A DNA stretch of 10,604 nucleotides. It comes from JBBQNY01 sp038221545. Lineage in GTDB: Bacteria > Pseudomonadota > Gammaproteobacteria > Xanthomonadales > Ahniellaceae. Under the pieces are notes generated by a model. It ran no database searches. It saw only the letters and a program-made list of their open reading frames with translations, and had not been told where the DNA came from. Position numbers and translations under genes: made by a program. Below, piece by piece: positions 5,622 to 10,604 of this stretch. Position 1 is the first letter of the stretch, and each line of letters begins with the position of its first letter. The DNA lies in assembly GCA_038221545.1 (NCBI GenBank), contig JBBRIE010000094.1:1-10604 (forward strand), read 5' to 3'.

Positions 5622-6857
5622 CTAGCGCGACGGGCAGGCCTTTCGGAACTCGCCCAGGCTCGCCGTGAGCTCATCGCGTTCGGCTTGCGCAGTGTCGGCG
5701 GCGACGCGGTCGAGGATCTCCTGCGCCGTCCGGCCGTACGGCAATGCCGCGTCGCAGCCGCCCGCCGTGAGCGAAGCCTGCGCCGTGTTGAATGCGGTCC
5801 ACGCGGTGTTGATCGCATCGGGGCGCGTGCGCCGTCGCACCTCAAGGGCTGCGGCGAACAAGGTCTGCGCACGCGCCGCATCGCCCTGGCGAAACCGCAG
5901 CACCGCATGGTCGTTGAGCAGGGTCACGTGCCGCTCGTCGTCGACGCCGAACACGCGCCCGGTCGCCTCCACCAGTTCTTCATAGAGTGGACCGGCCTTT
6001 TCGTACTCCTCCATGGCAAGCCAGGTGCTCGCGAGCCCCGAGGCGACGCCGAGATAGCGATCGCTGTCGGGACCAGGGTCGGCGCGGTAAGCGTCCATCG
6101 CGGCCTGGTACCACGTGGCGCCCTGCGCCATGTCGCCGCGATCGATCGCGTTCGCGCCGAGATTGGTCAGGGTGGTGCCGAACTCGACGCTCTGCTCGCC
6201 GAACGCGGTGCGCTTGATTTCGAGCGCCTCGCGCAGCAGGCGATCGCCGTCCGCGTGTCGGCCCTGCAGATCCGCCAGGCGTCCGCTGGCATCGAGCGCG
6301 ATTGCGCGCAGTCCCTGCAGGTTCAGCGTCTGGGCGATGTGTATCGCGATATCGAGATCTTCGGCGACGCCGGTCGAGACGTCGCCCGTGCCAAGGCGGA
6401 AATTCGCGCGGCTGTAGGCGGCCTGTGCAGTCTCCTTCGAGGCTTCGCCAAAGCGTGCCCGGCATGCCGCCAGGTTGCCGTCAAACGCGGCGCGCGCGGC
6501 ATCGATGTCGCCGCGCCGGCCATGGCCGTGGCCGGCGTCGTTGAGCGTGTAGCAGAGGACTTCGCGCGCGGGTTCCTCGTTAGCCGACTCGGCTGCGCGA
6601 GCCGCGGCGATCGCCTCGTTGAGCAGCTTCCAGGCTTGCTCGTGTTCCCCCTGCGCGCGCCGCGCGAGCGACTCGCAATTGAGCCGGTGCGGTTCGAACG
6701 CAAGCGAGAGGGGATCCCGGCAGCAATCGGGACCGTGGCACACCACGACGGTCGATCCGGCCGGCCCCGTCGGGACCGGCGGCCCACTCGCGCACGCAGC
6801 GAGCAGCAGCGGCAATGCGCTCAGCAGCCAGGGCCCAAAGCGAAATGGCCTGCACAT
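5622..6857 (-). CDS. TPR-repeat lipoprotein
   Basis: The ATG at 6857 gives 411 residues with a lipoprotein signal: MCRPFRFGPW, a hydrophobic stretch, then lipobox LLAAC with Cys22 as lipidated residue. Earlier in-frame ATGs at 6917 and 6902 only lengthen the n-region. The mature part is alpha-helical, with kinesin-light-chain-like TPR units at about 105-137, 183-218, 223-258, 266-302 and 308-345. Examples are FGTTLTNLGANAIDRGDMAQ and HVTLLNDHAVLRFRQGDAAR. Extra cysteines at 40, 45, 46, 61, 102, 132, 368 and 408 may form disulfides. It should be membrane-anchored in the periplasm and act as a scaffold or assembly factor; no partner is evident. It lies 72 bases downstream of the small membrane-protein gene on the same strand and probably shares its transcript. 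Confidence 0.85.
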   Translation of the reverse strand: MCRPFRFGPWLLSALPLLLAACASGPPVPTGPAGSTVVVCHGPDCCRDPLSLAFEPHRLNCESLARRAQGEHEQAWKLLNEAIAAARAAESANEEPAREVLCYTLNDAGHGHGRRGDIDAARAAFDGNLAACRARFGEASKETAQAAYSRANFRLGTGDVSTGVAEDLDIAIHIAQTLNLQGLRAIALDASGRLADLQGRHADGDRLLREALEIKRTAFGEQSVEFGTTLTNLGANAIDRGDMAQGATWYQAAMDAYRADPGPDSDRYLGVASGLASTWLAMEEYEKAGPLYEELVEATGRVFGVDDERHVTLLNDHAVLRFRQGDAARAQTLFAAALEVRRRTRPDAINTAWTAFNTAQASLTAGGCDAALPYGRTAQEILDRVAADTAQAERDELTASLGEFRKACPSR

Positions 6858-6929
6858 GCACGCGCCCTTGCGCGCGGGTATCGCCTGTCCTGCCCGATGC
6901 ATTCTCGCGCCGCGCATTTCCCTGCCCCG

Positions 6930-7151
6930 TTACTTCAGGATGCCAGCCCACTGCGAGGACGCGAAACCCCAGCGCCCATCGGTTCGTTCCATCGTGACGA
7001 TATACAGCACGCGCATGCCTGCGTGCGGAGCGCCTTCGACTTCGAGCAACGCCGTGTGGTCGTCGCGAAATTCGCGCGGCTCATCGATACGGTTCGCCAC
7101 CCACCACACCAGCACGGGCGACAACAGGATCAGCAACAGCACGGCGAACAC
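6930..7151 (-). CDS. Small membrane-anchored protein of unknown function
   Basis: A GTG start gives 73 residues. The N-terminus MFAVLLLILLSPVLVWWVAN is one membrane helix or uncleaved signal anchor. It is followed by a polar domain of about 50 residues (from RIDEPREF through MRVLYIVTMERTDGRWGF to WAGILK). The composition and the clear hydrophobic start argue for a real gene, but I do not recognise the family. The start is uncertain: the frame stays open upstream (ADLRRAFR) with no ATG and no good ribosome site. An out-of-frame ATG at 7191 sits behind a run of seven Gs (7196-7202 on this strand), so a frameshift is possible. It precedes the TPR lipoprotein gene on the same strand. Confidence 0.58.
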   Translation of the reverse strand: MFAVLLLILLSPVLVWWVANRIDEPREFRDDHTALLEVEGAPHAGMRVLYIVTMERTDGRWGFASSQWAGILK

Positions 7152-7222
7152 GCGAAAGGCGCGACGAAGGTCTGCGCGTGCCTGCCAGCATGTTGCCCCC
7201 CCGCAGCAATGCCTTCCGGGCC

Positions 7223-7251
7223 ATTCTAGCGTCGAGGCCCGGGGCGGGCAT
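7223..7251 (-). promoter_or_regulatory. Possible promoter of the small membrane protein and TPR lipoprotein
   Basis: Read leftward, a -10 TAGAAT (7228-7223, 5/6) with GC before it is 17 bases after ATGCCC (7251-7246, 3/6 to the -35 consensus). It lies 72 bases before the predicted GTG. The -35 is weak, so this is only a candidate. Confidence 0.33.
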
Positions 7252-7356
7252 GCGGGTTACGATGCCGGCACGGAATGCACGCGCCGTCCGGAGCGAGGCA
7301 CTCCGCGCCTCATCGTCACCTGGCAATTCGGTTCAACGACACGTCGAGACTGGCGC

Positions 7357-8508
7357 ATGCAGCAAACCTGGGACGTGGTGGTGATCGGCGCCGGCGTTTT
7401 CGGGGCGTGGACCGCCGCGCACCTGCTGCGTTCCGGCCTGCGCGTGCTGCTGGTGGACAAGCACGGTCCGGGCAACGGTCGCTCCAGTTCCGGCGGGGAG
7501 ACGCGCGTGATCCGCATGGCGTACGGACCCGATGAGGTCTACACGCGCATGTCCCGGCAGTCGCTGGTGCAGTGGAAGGAATTCTTCGCGCGCATCGGGC
7601 AACCGGAACTGTTCCGCGAGACCGGGGTGCTCTGGTTGTCGTCCGCCGACAATACGGCCGCAACGCGCTCGGTCGAGGTGCTGGCTCGCAACCAGATCCG
7701 ACATCTCGTGCTCGATCCCGCTGCGCTCGCGCATCGCTATCCGCAGCTCGTTGTTCCGCCGGGCGGCTGGGCGATCCTTGAGCCCGAAAGCGGCGGCCTG
7801 CTGGCGCGGCGCGCGGTGCAGGCCGTGGTCGATGACAGCTTGCGCGCGGGTGCCGAGCTCCTCATCGCCGACGTTGCCTCGCCCAGCGGCCACACCCACC
7901 TCGCGGAAGTCACGACGCATTCGGGTGAAAGGATTCGCGCCGACTGGTTCGTGTTCGCGTGCGGTCCGTGGCTGGGCCGCGTGTTGCCGGAAGTGCTCGG
8001 GGGGCGCATCTTTCCCACCCGCCAGGAAGTGTTCTATTTCGGCACAGCGCCAGGCGATCGACGTTTTGCCTGCCCTGCGCTGCCGATCTGGCTCGATTTC
8101 GATCGCAACTACTACGGCTTTCCCGACCTCGACGGCCGCGGCTTCAAGGTCGCGCACGACACGCATGGCGACGCCATCGATCCCGACAGCGCGGAACGCA
8201 TTCCGACGCGCCGTCGCATCGCCGACGCGCGCGCGTTCCTGGCGCGGCGCTTTCCGGCGCTCGCGTCAGCCCCGCTGTTGGGTTCGGAGGTCTGCCAGTA
8301 CGAGAACACTTCGAACGGCGACTTCGTCATCGACCGGCATCCCGCCTTCGACAATGTCTGGATCGCCGGCGGTGGCTCCGGCCACGGCTTCAAGCATGGC
8401 CCCGCAGTGGGCGCCTACCTGGTCGAACGCATGCTGCGCAACGGACCTGTCGAGCCGCGCTTCAGCCTGGCCACCAAGGCACGCGAGCAGGGGCGCCAGG
8501 TGCACTGA
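7357..8508 (+). CDS. FAD-dependent oxidase, monomeric sarcosine oxidase / N-methyl amino acid oxidase type
   Basis: The product is 383 residues, close to the usual 370-390 of the family. The N-terminal dinucleotide fold has DVVVIGAGVFGAWTA (6-20) and the strand end LLVDKHG. Family residues can be aligned by eye to Bacillus monomeric sarcosine oxidase. They are Arg50 and Arg53 (GGETRVIR), Lys264 and His267 (GFKVAHD, the oxygen-activating lysine and substrate-region histidine), Tyr252/253 (NYYGFP), Cys313 (EVCQY, covalent FAD attachment) and Lys346 (SGHGFKHGP). It should be a cytosolic flavoenzyme that oxidises an N-methylated amine such as sarcosine or N-methyltryptophan, yielding aldehyde and hydrogen peroxide. 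The exact substrate is not readable. The ATG at 7357 starts just before the nucleotide fold; upstream readthrough in frame is not coding. It stands alone, convergent with the next gene. Confidence 0.9.
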   Translation: MQQTWDVVVIGAGVFGAWTAAHLLRSGLRVLLVDKHGPGNGRSSSGGETRVIRMAYGPDEVYTRMSRQSLVQWKEFFARIGQPELFRETGVLWLSSADNTAATRSVEVLARNQIRHLVLDPAALAHRYPQLVVPPGGWAILEPESGGLLARRAVQAVVDDSLRAGAELLIADVASPSGHTHLAEVTTHSGERIRADWFVFACGPWLGRVLPEVLGGRIFPTRQEVFYFGTAPGDRRFACPALPIWLDFDRNYYGFPDLDGRGFKVAHDTHGDAIDPDSAERIPTRRRIADARAFLARRFPALASAPLLGSEVCQYENTSNGDFVIDRHPAFDNVWIAGGGSGHGFKHGPAVGAYLVERMLRNGPVEPRFSLATKAREQGRQVH

Positions 8509-8510
8509 CC

Positions 8511-8538
8511 CGCGACACGTCGCGAACAGCAGCGCTGC
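8511..8538. terminator. Palindromes between convergent genes, possible terminator
   Basis: CGCGAC-AC-GTCGCG (8511-8524) and GCAGCGCTGC (8529-8538) lie in the 45-base gap between the oxidase and the M50-like gene. There is no T-run, so only a weak or factor-assisted stop is suggested. Confidence 0.25.
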
Positions 8539-8553
8539 GGGCCGGCGGTCCAG

Positions 8554-9057
8554 CTAGGGGCGCATCCAGGCATGGATCGCGGCTGCGGCGACGGCGAGAT
8601 ACAGCAGCGCACCCAAGGGGCGCGATGCCACGACCTTCAGGTCCTGGAGCGACGGCAGGCACGACACGGCGGCGCTGGACGCCACGTAGAGCAAGGCCCA
8701 GTGCACCCAGCTCGCGGCATCCGCGCGCGACGCGTGGATCAACGCGAGCACTGCGATCGGGGCCAGCAGCAACGGCGCGAGACCGATCGGCAGTGCGTTG
8801 AACCAGCGCACGCGCGCGATGCCGACCGAGCCGAGCCGCCAGCCATGTTCCGTGCGCCCCGGCACGACGCTGAGCGAGGTCGGTTGTCCGCCGAGCAAGG
8901 TCGCGATGATCCAGTGGGCGAGTTCATGCAGCAGCGTGCCCGGCAACACGAGCAGCGCGTGCAGCAGCGCCGAGCGCCGCGCGAGTTGGATCGCCACCAG
9001 CGCCAGCGCGATGAATGCCAGGTCGAGGACGGTGAGTGCCGGTAACGCGAACTCCAT
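8554..9057 (-). CDS. Small integral membrane M50-like zinc metalloprotease
   Basis: The ATG at 9057 gives 167 residues; a GTG at 9072 would add five, and neither has a strong ribosome site. The zinc motif HELAH (44-48) is in a hydrophobic helix, preceded by LLVLPGTLL. A later PSLQDLK (Asp139) is placed where site-2-protease relatives carry the third zinc ligand. Four or so hydrophobic segments (about 7-25, 37-56, 88-108, 115-133) and a short last one (147-162) make it a polytopic membrane protein. In M50 families such enzymes cleave membrane substrates, often in regulated proteolysis, but this compact group has no PDZ domain and no known target here. It converges on the oxidase gene and diverges from a lipoprotein gene across a 350-base gap. 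Confidence 0.75.
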   Translation of the reverse strand: MEFALPALTVLDLAFIALALVAIQLARRSALLHALLVLPGTLLHELAHWIIATLLGGQPTSLSVVPGRTEHGWRLGSVGIARVRWFNALPIGLAPLLLAPIAVLALIHASRADAASWVHWALLYVASSAAVSCLPSLQDLKVVASRPLGALLYLAVAAAAIHAWMRP

Positions 9058-9407
9058 GAGCGCATCTTGCACCGCCTGTCATCGAACGTGGCGTGACTCG
9101 CCTTGATCTGCATTCGGTAGCCGTGCGACAGGGTCCCTGCGCGCTGACAGTCTGTCGCGCGTGCGGCCACCGTGCTGGTCGCCATTCGCAGCCGCCCGCC
9201 CCGGGCCGGGCCTGGAGAAGGCCTGAAGTCGACAGGCTGCATCCGCGCACTTCGTATTGCGTCAGCATGCGCTGCGTGGGCGTTGCTCGACCAGTCGACT
9301 TCACCCGCCGGATCGGCGACATTCGCGCACTCCCTTGTCCGGAATACCGCATGCGAGTTCAACCGCAGCCTCGCCGGGTGTGCGACACCGCGCGTGTTCG
9401 CTTCGGC
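9058..9407. other. Intergenic region without a recognisable gene
   Basis: The 350 bases between the divergent M50-like and lipoprotein genes show no supported reading frame. In-frame extensions of the lipoprotein ORF to the left give an Arg/Pro/Ser-rich chain with no motif. The only structure noticed is a perfect 10-base inverted repeat, TGAAGTCGAC (9224-9233) with GTCGACTTCA (9294-9303), 60 bases apart. No convincing promoter boxes were found. Confidence 0.5.
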
Positions 9408-9923
9408 ATGCGACTGCTCGTTTCAGTCGCGGCGCTGCTGCTCGCCGCCTGCGATCACCGGGTCGCGTCCGAGCTAGCCATCGATGTCTGCGCGCTGGGG
9501 CTGCAACCGGCGGCAGCGCTGCTGAAGGAGCCGGCGACATCAACCGGCAACATGCGCCCGCCGAGTGCGGGCTATTGCCAGTTCACCACGCAGGCGGGGC
9601 GGAACGGACCCGGGCGAATCAGCGTGCGGGTGATGACCGCGGCGTCCGTGGAGCCGGACGACCTCGCACGCACCGCGGAGATCATGCTCGCCGAAGCCGA
9701 ACAGACCTGGAACCAACCCGGGTCCGACGAGTTCGCCGACGTGGCGAAACTCGCCGCGGCCTTCGGTACCGGCTCCGGCAACGCTCGGCAGGTGGTGATT
9801 GGCGAGCGGGGCGTGTTGATGGAAATCGGCATCGACGACGGCGGCTTCGGTCGGGACGAAGTCGCCGCGCTGGTCACCGGACTCTGGACACGCGTGCTCG
9901 ACTACGAGCCGCCCGCCCCATGA
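9408..9923 (+). CDS. Small lipoprotein of unknown function
   Basis: The ATG at 9408 opens directly on a lipoprotein signal, MRLLVSVAALLLAAC, with Cys15 as lipidated residue; this is why the upstream in-frame ATGs were refused. The 171-residue product has a mature domain of about 155 residues with two further cysteines (28 and 57) that could pair, and alternating strands and helices (for example RISVRVMTAASVEPDDL and VVIGERGVLMEIGIDDGG). It is presumably anchored in the periplasm. I do not recognise the family. No ribosome site is evident. The downstream small membrane-protein gene follows after 22 bases and is probably co-transcribed. A short ORF of 15 codons overlaps its stop (ATGA at 9920) but looks like chance. 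Confidence 0.78.
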   Translation: MRLLVSVAALLLAACDHRVASELAIDVCALGLQPAAALLKEPATSTGNMRPPSAGYCQFTTQAGRNGPGRISVRVMTAASVEPDDLARTAEIMLAEAEQTWNQPGSDEFADVAKLAAAFGTGSGNARQVVIGERGVLMEIGIDDGGFGRDEVAALVTGLWTRVLDYEPPAP

Positions 9924-9945
9924 AGGCGCGGCGCGCCCGCACCCC

Positions 9946-10224
9946 GTGCAGCACCGCACCGTGCTGAGGAACCCGAACGTTCCGACGCGCTGGGTCGTCG
10001 CCACGCTGTTATTGGTGATCGGCACGCTGGCCGTTCGCGTGACGATGCTGGACGACAGCTGGTTGCGCTTGCTCCTGGCAGGCGGCGATCGAATGGGACA
10101 GCTGGCCAGCGAACGGCGCATTCGCGGGGACGCGCAGCGTGCCGCGGAGACCCGGTCGCGGGTCGAGTCGCCGGTCCCGGCGCAGGTGGATGCTCCTCCG
10201 CCTGACCCGGATCCCTTGCCTTGA
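9946..10224 (+). CDS. Small single-pass membrane protein, hypothetical
   Basis: A GTG start gives 92 residues; a second GTG at 9961 would remove five, and neither has a clear ribosome site. One membrane helix spans about 16-34 (RWVVATLLLVIGTLAVRV). It is followed by a charged region with a possible amphipathic helix (SWLRLLLAGGDRMGQLASER) and an Ala/Pro/Asp-rich tail. No family is recognised. The 22-base spacing after the lipoprotein gene suggests one transcript. The frame is uninterrupted and the hydrophobic pattern is gene-like, but the length and unclear start keep confidence modest. Confidence 0.5.
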   Translation: MQHRTVLRNPNVPTRWVVATLLLVIGTLAVRVTMLDDSWLRLLLAGGDRMGQLASERRIRGDAQRAAETRSRVESPVPAQVDAPPPDPDPLP

Positions 10225-10236
10225 CCGGCATTGACA

Positions 10237-10281
10237 GCGTCGCCGCCGCCGCGTGCTGCCAAGCCGCGGCGACGCCGCGGC
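10237..10281. terminator. GC-rich alternative hairpins between convergent genes
   Basis: GCCGCGGC-GAC-GCCGCGGC (10263-10281) is a perfect 8-bp hairpin. Part of it can instead pair as GCGGCGACGC (10266-10275) with GCGTCGCCGC (10237-10246), a perfect 10-bp stem. There is no T-tract. It lies in the 73-base gap between the small membrane protein and the thioredoxin gene and may act as a bidirectional stop. Confidence 0.4.
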
Positions 10282-10297
10282 AGATGCGAATGCGCGG

Positions 10298-10604
10298 CTA
10301 GGCCCGCGGCAGTTGCGCGCGAACCCACTCGACGATCTGTGCGCTGCCCATGGCGCCCGACTGCCGCGCAATCTCGCGACCACCGGCCAGCAGCACCATC
10401 GTCGGGATACTGCGGATGGCGAAGCGTGCCCCAAGCGCGGGCTCGGCCTCGGTGTCGACCTTGGCGAGGCGGACGTTCGGTTCGAGCGAGCGGGCAGCAG
10501 CCTCGAACTGTGGCGCCATCGACAGGCAGGGCCCGCACCACGGCGCCCAGAAATCGACGACGATCGGCAGCTTGCTGCGCAGCGCGTGCCGGTCGAAGCC
10601 ACTC
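10298..10604 (-). CDS. trxC: Thioredoxin, TrxC type (5' end outside the window)
   Basis: The frame is open to the window edge and gives 101 residues. The active-site motif WCGPC lies within VVDFWAPWCGPCLSMAP, followed by VRLAKVDTEAEPALGARFAI and RSIPTMVLL, which carries the cis-proline loop. The 'KVDTEAE...RFxIRSIPT' pattern is nearer to E. coli thioredoxin 2 (TrxC) than to TrxA. TrxC proteins have an N-terminal zinc domain with two CxxC pairs; about 40-45 residues would be missing here, so the presence of that domain cannot be checked. It is a cytosolic disulfide reductase, reduced by thioredoxin reductase. It converges on the small membrane-protein gene. The thioredoxin call is firm and the TrxC sub-type is a judgement. 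Confidence 0.88.
   Translation of the reverse strand, partial: SGFDRHALRSKLPIVVDFWAPWCGPCLSMAPQFEAAARSLEPNVRLAKVDTEAEPALGARFAIRSIPTMVLLAGGREIARQSGAMGSAQIVEWVRAQLPRA

Noticed and set aside
5685..7229. Long rightward open frame of 514 codons
   Set aside because: It is antisense to the TPR lipoprotein and small membrane protein, has an Arg-rich low-complexity product, and shows no family motif.
6619..7356. N-terminal extension of the flavin oxidase
   Set aside because: The frame is open upstream, but the family starts directly before the nucleotide-binding fold, which fits the ATG at 7357. The extension overlaps other genes on the opposite strand.
9093..9407. N-terminal extension of the small lipoprotein
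   Set aside because: A lipobox must lie near the N-terminus; any earlier start would bury the signal peptide.
9920..9967. 15-codon ORF overlapping the lipoprotein stop by ATGA
   Set aside because: The overlap looks like coupling, but the product is very short and Arg/Pro-rich with no support. The next real frame starts inside it in another frame.
9540..10541. Leftward open frame of 333 codons
   Set aside because: It overlaps the lipoprotein, the small membrane protein and the thioredoxin in another frame, and its composition is that of a shadow frame.

Overview
The window is GC-rich (about two thirds G+C by eye) and reads like a chromosomal segment of a free-living gammaproteobacterium, most likely Xanthomonadales (Lysobacter/Rhodanobacter type). 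This rests on protein style, promoter style (GC-rich background with TAGAAT-like -10 boxes) and short RAYT-type repeats; no taxonomic marker gene is present, so the placement is inference.

Left part (1-4260). The 3' end of a REP-associated tyrosine transposase (RAYT) runs straight into a short repeat containing ATGTACCTGACCCCTTTTT. Next comes a leftward, translationally coupled operon (2544 to 225): a secreted DUF3887-alpha/beta hydrolase, an SdpR-like ArsR repressor and an SdpI-like membrane protein. Its promoter overlaps a 26-bp inverted repeat that is a good candidate operator for the repressor. A 370-base gap (2545-2934) follows, holding the promoter and three more RAYT-type repeats. Then come a rightward exported TPR-like protein (2935-4158) and another repeat copy at 4232-4258. 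The repeats sit at the edges of transcription units, and the last one has replaced the C-terminus of the next gene.

Middle part (4198-7151). A CPBP membrane protease (leftward) and a MarR regulator (rightward) diverge from a short region with a perfect 8+8 palindrome, so the MarR protein probably controls both. marR converges, through a hairpin terminator, on a leftward pair: a small membrane-anchored protein and a TPR lipoprotein.

Right part (7357-10604). A rightward monomeric-sarcosine-oxidase-type flavoprotein keeps the family's covalent-FAD cysteine and active-site residues. A leftward small integral membrane M50-like metalloprotease follows, then 335 bases without a gene. Next are a rightward small lipoprotein and a small membrane protein. 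A leftward, 5'-truncated thioredoxin (TrxC type) ends the window.

No tRNA, rRNA, CRISPR array or complete insertion sequence was seen. The most distinctive elements are the SdpR/SdpI-hydrolase operon with its candidate operator but no visible toxin genes, and the scatter of RAYT-associated repeats at gene boundaries.
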